Source: Vibrio sp. MEBiC08052 (lineage in GTDB: Bacteria; Pseudomonadota; Gammaproteobacteria; Enterobacterales; Vibrionaceae). Taken from it: a stretch of DNA of 64,000 nt. The stretch is from assembly GCF_001506075.1 (NCBI RefSeq), contig NZ_KQ947475.1:1969527-2033526 (forward strand), read 5' to 3'. Shown one piece after another: positions 46,775-55,161 of the stretch (the stretch's first letter is position 1; every line of letters begins with the position of its first letter). The position numbers and the translations under genes were made by a program. The notes beneath the pieces are model-generated. The model ran no database searches. It was not told the origin of the DNA and saw only the letters and a program-made list of their open reading frames with translations.

Positions 46775-46799
46775 CAAAATAAAAACCAACAGGTTTACA
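46769..46799. promoter_or_regulatory. BirA biotin operator
   Basis: TGTCAACA, 15 bases, GGTTTACA. It fits the established bioO pattern of TGTAAACC and GGTTTACA half-sites about 15 bases apart; the left half has mismatches. It lies between the divergent bioA and bioB starts, overlapping both promoters, as in E. coli. Confidence 0.8.
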
Positions 46800-46811
46800 A
46801 TTGATTTAATT

Positions 46812-48101
46812 ATGAACACAATAAATTTAGATTTCGACCGAAATCACATCTGGCATCCCTATACATCAACTATCTCACCTCTCAATTGCTATCCGGTCAG
46901 TCATGCTGCAGGGAATCGAATTCATCTGGAAAGTGGCGAAACGCTGATCGATGGGATGTCTTCTTGGTGGGCCGCCATTCACGGTTACAACCATCCCCGG
47001 CTGAACACCGCCGTCACCGAACAGTTGTCACGCATGTCGCATGTGATGTTTGGCGGTCTGACTCATCAGCCAGCCGTGAGTTTGTGTCAAAAATTACTAC
47101 AAATGGTTCCCCCTTCACTCCAGCATGTCTTTCTTGCAGATTCAGGATCGGTTGCTGTTGAAGTGGCTTTGAAAATGGCGCTGCAATACTGGCATAGTCG
47201 CGGAGAATCCCGGCCGCGCTTTTTAACCCTTCGTCACGGCTATCACGGTGATACTTTTGCCGCCATGTCAGTCACAGATCCGGACAATTCGATGCATCGT
47301 CTCTATCGGGGGTTTCTGCCGGAGCATCTGTTTGCAACCTCGCCACAGACCGGCTTTGATGAGCCGTGGAATCCACAGGATATCGACGATTTTCAGTCTC
47401 AGCTCGAACAACATCACCAAACCATTGCAGCTGTCATCCTCGAGCCGATTGTTCAGGGCGCAGGCGGCATGCGGATTTACCATCCTCGCTACTTACAGGA
47501 AGTCAGAAAGCTGTGTGATCAGTTCAATGTCTTGCTGATTGTCGATGAGATCGCCACCGGATTTGGCCGAACGGGGAAACTGTTCGCGTGTGAACACGCG
47601 CAGATCGAGCCGGATATCCTCTGTATCGGTAAGGCATTAACCGGTGGTTATATGACGTTGTCAGCCACTTTGACCACTCAGCACATTGCCCAAACCGTCT
47701 GTTCCGGAGAAGCGCAATGTTTTATGCACGGCCCGACATTTATGGGCAATCCGTTAGCCTGCGCAGTTGCCGAAGCGAGCTTGAGTCTGATTGAAACGGG
47801 CGATTGGCAAACTCAGGTGCAGCAAATCGAGCATTTTTTTGCCACTCATCTGCCACCGCTGCAACAGTACAGGATGGTGAAAGATGTCCGTTGGCTCGGT
47901 GCCATCGGCGTTATAGAAACCCATCAGGCAGTCAGAATGGAAGCTATTCAAGCTCATTTTGTCAGTCAGGGGGTGTGGATTCGTCCCTTTGGCCGATTAA
48001 TTTACCTGATGCCGCCTTACCTCTCGACCGCTGATGATTTGGCTCAGTTGGTGCAAGCCATTGAACAGGCCTTGCAACAACCGGCACTATTTTTTCAGTG
48101 A
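46812..48101 (+). CDS. bioA: DAPA aminotransferase BioA
   Basis: Adenosylmethionine-8-amino-7-oxononanoate aminotransferase: uses SAM as amino donor to make 7,8-diaminopelargonate. Class III aminotransferase fold with HIWHPYTST at the start, DGMSSWWAAIHGYNHP, LLIVDEIATGFGRTG and the PLP lysine Lys274 in CIGKALTGGY. 429 aa. It is divergent from bioBFCD with 104 bases between starts. Confidence 0.96.
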   Translation: MNTINLDFDRNHIWHPYTSTISPLNCYPVSHAAGNRIHLESGETLIDGMSSWWAAIHGYNHPRLNTAVTEQLSRMSHVMFGGLTHQPAVSLCQKLLQMVPPSLQHVFLADSGSVAVEVALKMALQYWHSRGESRPRFLTLRHGYHGDTFAAMSVTDPDNSMHRLYRGFLPEHLFATSPQTGFDEPWNPQDIDDFQSQLEQHHQTIAAVILEPIVQGAGGMRIYHPRYLQEVRKLCDQFNVLLIVDEIATGFGRTGKLFACEHAQIEPDILCIGKALTGGYMTLSATLTTQHIAQTVCSGEAQCFMHGPTFMGNPLACAVAEASLSLIETGDWQTQVQQIEHFFATHLPPLQQYRMVKDVRWLGAIGVIETHQAVRMEAIQAHFVSQGVWIRPFGRLIYLMPPYLSTADDLAQLVQAIEQALQQPALFFQ

Positions 48102-48175
48102 TTCATTTTTCAGAACTCCGAACGGATGAATGATCATTTAGTGGGCTGGGCGATACGCCTCGCCCATGTCTACGA

Positions 48176-48559
48176 CTATCGATCTTGTGCTGATAATCTT
48201 CGTGAATCAAAGCAATTCAACACCATTGCCAACAGCCAGCCGCAAAACAACCCACCAGCATTAGCTGCCAAATCCAGCCACTCTCCGTAACGATTGACGT
48301 AAGGTTGAACCAGCTCAATCCCGCCACTGTAGACCAATAAAGCGACACCGATCCATCCCCAACACCGGGGTTGCCGCAATGCCACCGGAAACATTAAAAC
48401 GGCATAACCGATCAAATGGTGGGTTTTGTCTGTCCCCGGGACACTCGGTAAGGTGGCAAGCGGCCACAATGACAAAACCGTGATAGCGACAAGGATCAAC
48501 CCAGTGATGATTAACCAGTATTTTTTCACTATTTGTAATGATCTGAGAATGAGGGACAT
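48176..48559 (-). CDS. VanZ-like membrane protein
   Basis: 127-aa integral membrane protein with four hydrophobic segments (about 12-32, 47-60, 66-82, 100-116). The TDKTHHLIGYAVLMFPVAL and GGIELVQPYVNRYGEWLDLAANAGG motifs identify the VanZ-like family. VanZ gives low-level teicoplanin resistance in enterococci, but short chromosomal members like this one have no assigned function. Convergent with bioA. Confidence 0.8.
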   Translation of the reverse strand: MSLILRSLQIVKKYWLIITGLILVAITVLSLWPLATLPSVPGTDKTHHLIGYAVLMFPVALRQPRCWGWIGVALLVYSGGIELVQPYVNRYGEWLDLAANAGGLFCGWLLAMVLNCFDSRRLSAQDR

Positions 48560-48751
48560 GAATACGCTCTAAACTGACGTGAATGCAATATGGCGCTTAT
48601 TCTCCGCGGATGCCAGAGCCAAGGCAAATATTTATTTAGGGTGGTCAAACGATTGCGTTATCGTTCACCTTCCCAAATCTTTTGATAAGGGATTGAACCG
48701 ATATTTTCTGCTGCTATAGTGCCCGCCAATGAACCAGACAAGGGTCACAGA

Positions 48752-48997
48752 ATGAATGCAAATACAGTAGAAATCATTGGTTACGCCGCATCACTGATGG
48801 TGGCGCTGTCATTTACAATGAAAGATATCGTCAAACTACGAATCGTCAACTGCATCGGCTGCCTGCTATTCGTCACTTACGGTCTGATTATTGATTCATG
48901 GCCCGTGACACTTGCCAACCTGTTTATTACCGTTGCCAACATTTATTACCTGCACAAAGCGCGCGGAGAGGCCCATCAGCTATCGGGCAACGTTTAA
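48752..48997 (+). CDS. YgjV-like small inner-membrane protein
   Basis: 81-aa protein with three hydrophobic segments (about 6-24, 30-50, 53-72). EIIGYAASLMVALSFTMKDIVKLR and NCIGCLLFVTYGLIIDSWPV (described as separate stretches) resemble the YgjV/SemiSWEET-like three-helix group with the conserved position of Asn and Tyr. The ATG at 48752 follows AAGGGTCACAGA; the longer in-frame start is not hydrophobic and less likely. Transport of a small molecule is possible but not shown. Confidence 0.65.
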   Translation: MNANTVEIIGYAASLMVALSFTMKDIVKLRIVNCIGCLLFVTYGLIIDSWPVTLANLFITVANIYYLHKARGEAHQLSGNV

Positions 48998-49173
48998 CTG
49001 TCAGAGTATTACACCAAGTTATCCTTATTTTATCAGCACGCAACTTATCAACGTACAACCATGGATAGTGGTTGGCCATAGGTGTCTTATTTCAGAGAAA
49101 TGACACAATTGAAACGCTATCCATTGCTCAGAATGGTACATTAGTCCCCATCACAATCAGTTTACCCGGACTT

Positions 49174-50130
49174 ATGTACAACAGAAATTTAACGTTAGAT
49201 ATTTTCAAAATCGTCTTGGCTTTCATGGTCATCGGTATCCACAGCAATTTTCTCAGTGAACTGACCACTGAAGGGTACTACCTCATTACCGCCGGTATTT
49301 TCAGAATTGCGGTTCCGATTTTTTTCATTATCAATGGTTATTACTTCATCTCCATAGCCTCTACAGACAAGTTGCTCCAGTGGAGCAAAAGAGTCGTCAT
49401 CCTCTATCTGTTCTGGACCATCTTCTATGCTTATTTTTGGCTCAAGCCACTCACGCTAAATTTCGTCGGGATGATGAGCGTGGTCGAAACACTCATCGTT
49501 GGCTATCACCATTTATGGTATTTAATTGGCATGCTTGGCGCAGGGCTAATGACCTATGTATTCAGAGATCGGACACGAACAGGCATACAGCTTGCGTTAC
49601 TCTGTTTTGTGCTGGGTGTGATGGTACAGTACATCGGCAATTACCATCTGATGCCTTCGACATTTGCCGATGAGATCTTCAACATTGGCTTCACCCATCG
49701 CAATTTTTTATTGTTAGGCTTCCCGTTCTTTTATCTCGGGTTCTTCATCCGCAAACATCAACTGTTTGCTCAAACATCGACCAGCACACTGTACATTGCA
49801 GCTCTCATCGGTATCGGGCTGTTACTGGGGGAAAGCTGGTACAACCTTCATCAGCCGGCTCGTACCGGGGTGTTTGATAACTATCTTTCGCTGATATGGG
49901 TCTGCCCGGCATTATTCCTGCTGGTCATGCGTTCTCAGCGCACCACCGACAACAAGCATCTGACCCATTTTTCGACGGCCATTTATTTGATCCATCCATT
50001 CGGTCTAAGTGTTCTGACGAAAATTCATCCGTGGGAAAATACGCCTATGGCAATTGGATGTGTGCTACTGTCCATGGCTTTCTCTTTGGTGCTGATACAG
50101 ATGTATAAACGGGTGGGTTATATTCTTTAG
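49174..50130 (+). CDS. Acyltransferase family 3 membrane protein
   Basis: 318 aa from the ATG at 49174, starting MYNRNLTLDIFKIVLAFMVIGIH, with about ten membrane helices. The Arg/Asn-Leu-Asp-x-x-Arg/Lys start, the HSNF His, and the SRITYLIHP-type late motif (FSTAIYLIHPFG) place it in acyltransferase-3 (OafA/WecH-like, including O-acetyltransferases of polysaccharides). The acceptor is unknown. A longer in-frame start at 49072 is not supported by the family. No LPS or capsule genes are nearby. Ends before a terminator hairpin. Confidence 0.8.
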   Translation: MYNRNLTLDIFKIVLAFMVIGIHSNFLSELTTEGYYLITAGIFRIAVPIFFIINGYYFISIASTDKLLQWSKRVVILYLFWTIFYAYFWLKPLTLNFVGMMSVVETLIVGYHHLWYLIGMLGAGLMTYVFRDRTRTGIQLALLCFVLGVMVQYIGNYHLMPSTFADEIFNIGFTHRNFLLLGFPFFYLGFFIRKHQLFAQTSTSTLYIAALIGIGLLLGESWYNLHQPARTGVFDNYLSLIWVCPALFLLVMRSQRTTDNKHLTHFSTAIYLIHPFGLSVLTKIHPWENTPMAIGCVLLSMAFSLVLIQMYKRVGYIL

Positions 50131-50156
50131 TATAAATCACGCTTTAGCATAAATTA

Positions 50157-50196
50157 CGCGGGCATTCTCATTGCGAAATGTAAGCCCGCGCTTTTC
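50157..50196 (+). terminator. Terminator after acyltransferase gene
   Basis: CGCGGGC (50157-50163) pairs with GCCCGCG (50184-50190), with an inner CATT/AATG pairing, followed by CTTTTC. It lies between convergent genes. Confidence 0.7.
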
Positions 50197-50223
50197 ATGG
50201 CACGGTGACGAATACGTTTTTAC

Positions 50224-51414
50224 CTAATTCATCTCAAACTGTCGATCCAGCCAGTTGAACGCGGCTTCCTGCATATCTTCGGTAAAAATATGTCCCTTAT
50301 CAGGCCAGATTCGCGTATTGAGCTTATCCTCTGCACCATTGGCTCGCCACACCCGATGCAGCTTATCGAATGCTTGTTGGACAGAATCGACGGGAAACAA
50401 TGGATCCAACCCACCGGCAAACACCAACATCGGCTTCGGTGCTGCAATGGCAGCAACATCGGGATAATCCAGATAACGAGCCATATATGGGTGTAACATC
50501 GTAAATGCAGACTGCCCTTTGAGCTGATTATTACCGGGCACCATCAACCCTTTCATCGTCCCCATCCATGAATCAACGATACTCGCGGTGATGTCTTCCG
50601 ATAACGCTGCCACTTGCCAAGAGCGGAATGCCCCCATGGAGAAACCGACGGATGCGACTCGTGACTTATCGACTTGCGGCCGGCTCGCCAGAAACTTCGC
50701 GGCCCGCAAATCATCCAGCGCAATAATCCCCGCAAACGAACTGCCTAAATTAAATAAGTTCGAGGCCAGCGCCTGTTGTGAGTCGGTTCTAAATCCTTCA
50801 ACGGAGCGATCCCCCCACCCCAGCGCATCGATAGATAAAACCACGTAACCACGTTTTGCCAATTCATCACCGGGAAAACGATCGGTAAAATAGCGATGCG
50901 CCCATTCGCGTGATGACGATAAACGGGCATCATCTCCCCAAGTCTCAACAAACTTCTCTTTACCGATATCAAACCGCGCACCGTGATCATGTAAAAATAG
51001 AGCGGCAGGGAAAGGACCATCTCCCTTTGGGGTTAACATCAATGCCAGCACCCGACTCTCATAACTGATATTGAACACAACTTTCTGGGCGATATAGCTG
51101 CCTCGATCGATCTGGTCAATCACCATCGGATTAAACGGCGTGTCATCTTGGTAAGGTAAAATAATTTCCTGCGCCTTGGCCTTCGCGATGCTGTGCCATA
51201 TCTCCGGATTATATTCGTCATGCCAAGCAAGTTGGTACGGCATCCGCACCGCTTTCAATTTCTCATAAAACAGCGGAAAGCTATTATCCGGTGAATCGAT
51301 TTCTTGCGTAACGTAATCCGGCCCTGTCGGGGCATGATGACTGTGAGCAAATACGGCTGAGCTGGTCAGGGTGATCATGCTCGTCAACAGTATGGTTTTC
51401 ATCAACTGATTCAT
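50224..51414 (-). CDS. Secreted alpha/beta hydrolase (dienelactone hydrolase-like)
   Basis: 396 aa from the ATG at 51414. A signal peptide of about 23 residues (MNQLMKTILLTSMITLTSSA then VFA) predicts export. The mature part has an alpha/beta-hydrolase fold: oxyanion region ALFLHDHGARFD, nucleophile elbow GFSMGAFRS, acid Asp in FAGGLDPLFP and His in PDKGHIF. It resembles dienelactone-hydrolase/acetyl-xylan-esterase-type proteins. The substrate is unknown. It is transcribed alone, convergent with the acyltransferase gene. Confidence 0.82.
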   Translation of the reverse strand: MNQLMKTILLTSMITLTSSAVFAHSHHAPTGPDYVTQEIDSPDNSFPLFYEKLKAVRMPYQLAWHDEYNPEIWHSIAKAKAQEIILPYQDDTPFNPMVIDQIDRGSYIAQKVVFNISYESRVLALMLTPKGDGPFPAALFLHDHGARFDIGKEKFVETWGDDARLSSSREWAHRYFTDRFPGDELAKRGYVVLSIDALGWGDRSVEGFRTDSQQALASNLFNLGSSFAGIIALDDLRAAKFLASRPQVDKSRVASVGFSMGAFRSWQVAALSEDITASIVDSWMGTMKGLMVPGNNQLKGQSAFTMLHPYMARYLDYPDVAAIAAPKPMLVFAGGLDPLFPVDSVQQAFDKLHRVWRANGAEDKLNTRIWPDKGHIFTEDMQEAAFNWLDRQFEMN

Positions 51415-51807
51415 TTGACTATCCTTAATAAACAGAAAAGAAAGAGCGCAGCACCGCATACACTCAACTTAATTATAAAATTGAAACAATGTTTTATTTT
51501 ACATAGAAATAAGTAACCGGGTGAGTTAGCAGGATCACAATCAGACAGATTATTGGGGCTCATGACATCTTGATATACACGCTTATGATGCATCTCACGA
51601 AGCAGGACGGACGCACTCAGTCAAACTATCAATACTAACACTCACAAGCGATATTCGTCGCTCAGTAGTACGCAGCGTTTACACTTCCCCATTATCGGCT
51701 CATATGCGGTTTTGCCTATCCTATAGATAGATACAATCGAATATACCAAATGATAATAATTATCAATAATATTGATATCAAAGCAGATGATTTAGGTTGG
51801 ACACCCG
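51415..51807. other. Divergent region with Fur site
   Basis: About 390 bases between the hydrolase (minus) and the DUF2061 gene (plus). The hydrolase-proximal half shows no recognisable site. The plus-proximal part has CTATC-CTATA-GATAG (51715-51729), a TACAAT box just after it, and then the Fur-type palindrome at 51751-51765 listed separately. Confidence 0.5.
51751..51765. promoter_or_regulatory. Perfect 7-1-7 Fur box
   Basis: TGATAAT-A-ATTATCA: both 7-base arms are exactly complementary and equal the published 7-1-7 Fur core. It lies 43-57 bases before the DUF2061 ATG, in an AT-rich stretch, a suitable place for iron-dependent repression. Confidence 0.8.
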
Positions 51808-52215
51808 ATGAAAAAGACCATTAGTTTTGCAGCCATTCACTTCAGTATTGCGTTTACCGTTGCCTATATCTTGACTGGCGATGTAATTCTGGGAAGTTTA
51901 ATTGCCATGTTAGAGCCCATGATCAATACCGTGGCATTCTATTTTCATGAAAAAGTATGGTCTCAATATGCACCGCTACAGCGTTATGCTTCCGCACCAC
52001 ATATTAAAACCGCCAGTTTCGCGGTGATCCATTTCAGTGTCGCCTTTAATGTAGCCTATCTACTGACCGGTAGCTGGCTGATCGGTGGCGTCATGGCTCT
52101 GATTGAACCTAGCATCAATACCTGCGCCTATTACTTCCACGAGAAAGTGTGGCAAGGAAAAGCACAACATCAACCATGGCAGTGTGCTCACCACAGAGCG
52201 GTAACACCATCGTAG
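51808..52215 (+). CDS. Tandem DUF2061 membrane protein
   Basis: 135 aa formed by two copies of the DUF2061 unit: residues about 3-52 (FAAIHFSIAFTVAYILTG, EPMINTVAFYFHEKVW) and about 67-117 (FAVIHFSVAFNVAYLLTG, EPSINTCAYYFHEKVW). Each copy has two short hydrophobic helices and an invariant HEKVW end. Function unknown. The perfect Fur box upstream predicts induction in low iron. An intrinsic terminator lies downstream, so it is monocistronic. Confidence 0.85.
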   Translation: MKKTISFAAIHFSIAFTVAYILTGDVILGSLIAMLEPMINTVAFYFHEKVWSQYAPLQRYASAPHIKTASFAVIHFSVAFNVAYLLTGSWLIGGVMALIEPSINTCAYYFHEKVWQGKAQHQPWQCAHHRAVTPS

Positions 52216-52277
52216 TCGTGTGCCACATGAGGGGTGATGTCTATCACAAAATCTGTTAATATGACGCTTATCTATTA

Positions 52278-52302
52278 AGTTGGCCGCAAGGCCAGCTTTT
52301 TT
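52278..52302 (+). terminator. Terminator after DUF2061 gene
   Basis: AGTTGGCC-GCAA-GGCCAGCT followed by TTTTT: an 8-bp stem with one G-T pair and a stable GCAA tetraloop. Confidence 0.88.
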
Positions 52303-52331
52303 CATATTCACCACTCAATCTGGAATTTCCT

Positions 52332-53927
52332 GTGCTATCAACTGCAAACATCACCATGCAATTTGGCGATAAGCCATTATTTGAAAACATCTCCATTAAA
52401 TTTGGTCACGGTAACCGTTATGGTCTTATCGGCGCGAACGGTTGCGGTAAATCCACCTTTATGAAAATTCTGAGTGGTGAACTAGAACCTTCCGTCGGGA
52501 GTGTTGCAACTGATCCCAATGAACGGATGACCAAGCTGGGACAAGACCAGTTTGCATTCGAAGCGTTCTCCGTCATCGACACCGTGATTATGGGCCATAA
52601 AGAGTTGTGGGAAGTCAAAGAAGAACGCGACCGCATTTATGCATTGCCTGAAATGTCAGATGAAGACGGCATGCGAGTTGGTGATCTGGAAACAGAATTT
52701 GCCGAAATGGACGGCTACTCAGCCGAAGCCCGTGCCGGAGAATTATTGCTCGGACTGGGAATCCCTGAAGCACAACACTTTGGGCTAATGAGTGAAATCG
52801 CCCCGGGCCTGAAACTGCGGGTGTTGCTGGCTCAGGTTTTATTTGCCGAACCGGAAATCATGCTGCTCGACGAACCAACCAACAACCTGGACATGCATAC
52901 GATCTCTTGGTTAGAGCAGACGCTGTTGGCTCGCAACTGTACCATGATTATCATCTCGCATGACCGCCATTTTCTGAATACCGTCTGTACCCATATGGCC
53001 GATCTGGACTATGGTGAGCTTCGCTTGTTCCACGGTAACTACGATGAATATATGATTGCCGCAGAACAGAGCAGAGAACGTCTCCATGCTGACAATGCCA
53101 AGAAAAAAGCACAGATAGCGGAATTGCAAACCTTTGTCAGCCGCTTCTCAGCAAACGCATCAAAAGCCAAACAAGCCACATCACGCCAGAAACAGCTTGA
53201 AAAAATTCAGCTTGAAGAGGTCAAACCTTCCAGCCGTCAGTCACCGTTTATTCGATTCGAGCAGGAGAAACCGCTGTTCCGTAATGCGCTCGAAGTCAAC
53301 GCCCTCAAACAAGGGTATGGTGACAACATTCTGTTTAGCGATGTCAATCTAATGGTCGAAGTCGGTGAACGGATTGCCATTATCGGGGAAAACGGGATTG
53401 GGAAATCAACGCTGTTGAATACACTGGCAGGTGTTATTGCTCCGATGTCCGGTGAGATCAAATGGTCAGAAAACAATAATATTGGTTTCTACGCGCAGGA
53501 TCATGCCCATGAATTCAGTGAAGACCTTAGTTTAATGGATTGGATGGGACAGTGGAAAAAAGAAGGCGATGACGAGCAAACCGTGCGCAGTATTCTGGGT
53601 CGGATGCTATTTTCACAAAATGAGATTAAGAAGTCGGTCAAAGTCATCTCCGGTGGAGAACAAGGTCGCATGTTGTTCGGTAAGCTGATCATGCAAAAAC
53701 CAAATATTCTGCTGATGGATGAGCCGACCAACCACATGGATATGGAATCGATTGAGGCCCTGAACTTAGCACTCGAAAACTACCCGGGGACGCTGTTATT
53801 TGTCTCTCATGACCGTCAGTTTGTTTCCTCAATCGCAACACGTATTATCGAAATTACTAAAGATGGCGTGCATGATTTCCACGGCACTTACGATGAATAT
53901 CTGGCGAAACAAGGCCTGATCGGCTAA
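52332..53927 (+). CDS. ybiT: ABC-F ATPase YbiT
   Basis: 531-aa ABC-F protein with two nucleotide-binding domains and no membrane segments; members bind the ribosomal E site and affect stalled translation. NBD1 has Walker [10 protein letters not shown] (34-42), Walker [13 protein letters not shown] and a degenerate signature ([10 protein letters not shown] in place of LSGGQ), which is normal for YbiT. NBD2 has GENGIGKST, the normal [10 protein letters not shown] and [12 protein letters not shown]. The linker ([20 protein letters not shown]) is the P-site tRNA-interaction motif. The family is sure; the physiological role in Vibrio is unclear. Confidence 0.93.
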   Translation: MLSTANITMQFGDKPLFENISIKFGHGNRYGLIGANGCGKSTFMKILSGELEPSVGSVATDPNERMTKLGQDQFAFEAFSVIDTVIMGHKELWEVKEERDRIYALPEMSDEDGMRVGDLETEFAEMDGYSAEARAGELLLGLGIPEAQHFGLMSEIAPGLKLRVLLAQVLFAEPEIMLLDEPTNNLDMHTISWLEQTLLARNCTMIIISHDRHFLNTVCTHMADLDYGELRLFHGNYDEYMIAAEQSRERLHADNAKKKAQIAELQTFVSRFSANASKAKQATSRQKQLEKIQLEEVKPSSRQSPFIRFEQEKPLFRNALEVNALKQGYGDNILFSDVNLMVEVGERIAIIGENGIGKSTLLNTLAGVIAPMSGEIKWSENNNIGFYAQDHAHEFSEDLSLMDWMGQWKKEGDDEQTVRSILGRMLFSQNEIKKSVKVISGGEQGRMLFGKLIMQKPNILLMDEPTNHMDMESIEALNLALENYPGTLLFVSHDRQFVSSIATRIIEITKDGVHDFHGTYDEYLAKQGLIG

Positions 53928-53994
53928 TTTAACTCAAATCACGATGGGAGACTTACGATACCTGTGCTGTAGGTCTCCTGAACAACCCACGGTT

Positions 53995-54264
53995 TTACAG
54001 CGGAATCACCCGCACACTCGACTGGACTGTCCCCGCATAACCCCCCCGATCCACAACTACATGCCAATGCCCCGAATAAGGCACCAGAAACATACTCACC
54101 GTATCCGTCATATGGCCGCCATTATATTTATAATTGCGCCGTTGCTTGTATTTTTGAAAATTGTCATTGTCGAGTAAAAGGACATTGGCCGTATTATCTT
54201 TCAACGTCACTTCTATTTTCTGGCCTCGTTCACAAATATCAAGATCGTAATGGGTAAATTTCAT
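53995..54264 (-). CDS. DUF1883 domain protein
   Basis: 89 aa from the ATG at 54264: MKFTHYDLDICERGQKIEVT, NVLLLDNDNFQKYKQRRNY, then HMTDTVSMFLVPYSGHWHVVVDRGGYAG and SSVRVIPL. This is a full-length stand-alone DUF1883 domain, a small beta-rich fold. In other bacteria the same domain is often fused to a TIR domain, which has led to suggestions of a signalling role; none is fused here. The longer N-terminal reading frame is not part of the domain. Function unknown. Confidence 0.8.
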   Translation of the reverse strand: MKFTHYDLDICERGQKIEVTLKDNTANVLLLDNDNFQKYKQRRNYKYNGGHMTDTVSMFLVPYSGHWHVVVDRGGYAGTVQSSVRVIPL

Positions 54265-54655
54265 TATCTCTCCAAAAATACATTTTCGAATCTGTCTTAT
54301 TGCTCGAAGATATATATTCAATTACTCGATCATATTGAATTTTCAGTCATAGATCACGGAATAAATAGATAATAAAATCATACCTATAGCACAGTCTGAA
54401 GTATCAATATTGTTTAATATCTCTCGAAAATTTCTAATTGATATGCAACCCAGTGATAAAAAATGACACTTGTTATTGGATTAATTTCATATTATACCAA
54501 TTGATCGCGGTTTCAATTCCATATAGAAAATAATGAAAAGGCAGATAGTCTGAGCAGATTTATGTTCAAAGAAGGGATTATATATTTAAAAAATGAAGGG
54601 CAATTGATAACTCATTGCCCTTCATTCAGTCATATATCAAATTAAAAATAATCGC
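54265..54655. other. AT-rich spacer with terminator
   Basis: About 390 very AT-rich bases between the DUF1883 gene and the DUF1203 gene on the minus strand. No gene is recognised. It contains the DUF1203 terminator and must hold the DUF1883 promoter. Confidence 0.5.
54593..54625 (-). terminator. Terminator of DUF1203 gene
   Basis: A perfect 12-bp stem (ATGAAGGGCAAT / ATTGCCCTTCAT) with a 9-base loop; on the minus strand it is followed by TTTTTAAATATA. Confidence 0.88.
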
Positions 54656-55129
54656 TTAAGCCCTAAAGACACTACAGTTAAAGCAACCGGGATTACCGTT
54701 ATGAATTTGTAGATAGTGCACTTGATCGTTTTTAAAATTATTGCGGATAACGTCTTCCAGAGCGGGGCCTTGCACCGTCTCAGCATGAACCATCATACTG
54801 TTCACATCATAAGCTCTCACCGATAATAATCGGGTCTGCAATATTTCAGGAATTTCATTAATCGCCAGTTCAACCATTGTTTTATTCGCCCGAACGAAAA
54901 TAGGCCCAGTTGCGTGATAAGGTGATTTAACATCATGATACGGATAGTGAATTAAAAGGATTTTCTCACCGACTTCAGCTTCTTGCAGCGTCACTCGACA
55001 AGGATAACCCGGTTTTTCATCAGCAGTAAGCCAACAGCCATTCACCTCGGCCAGTTGTTCTTCGTCCATCTGCAAATACTGAGAAAAATATTTCTCATCA
55101 AGCGCTTTAATTATAAAATCAGTGTTCAT
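54656..55129 (-). CDS. DUF1203 domain protein
   Basis: 157 aa from the ATG at 55129, which has GGAG six bases upstream. ADEKPGYPCRVTLQEAEVGEKI, LIHYPYHDVKSPYHATGPIFVR and the C-terminal YLQIHNGNPGCFNCSVFR are the DUF1203 hallmarks, with two conserved cysteines near the end (CFNC). It is a soluble cytoplasmic protein of unknown function. It follows the S41 peptidase gene after 32 bases on the same strand and could be co-transcribed with it. Confidence 0.82.
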   Translation of the reverse strand: MNTDFIIKALDEKYFSQYLQMDEEQLAEVNGCWLTADEKPGYPCRVTLQEAEVGEKILLIHYPYHDVKSPYHATGPIFVRANKTMVELAINEIPEILQTRLLSVRAYDVNSMMVHAETVQGPALEDVIRNNFKNDQVHYLQIHNGNPGCFNCSVFRA

Positions 55130-55161
55130 ATTCAACTCCATTTAGCATTCATTAACATCCA

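Noticed and set aside
53944..54177. 77-codon frame opposite the DUF1883 gene
   Set aside because: DUF1883 on the minus strand is a full match to its family, so this frame is its shadow.
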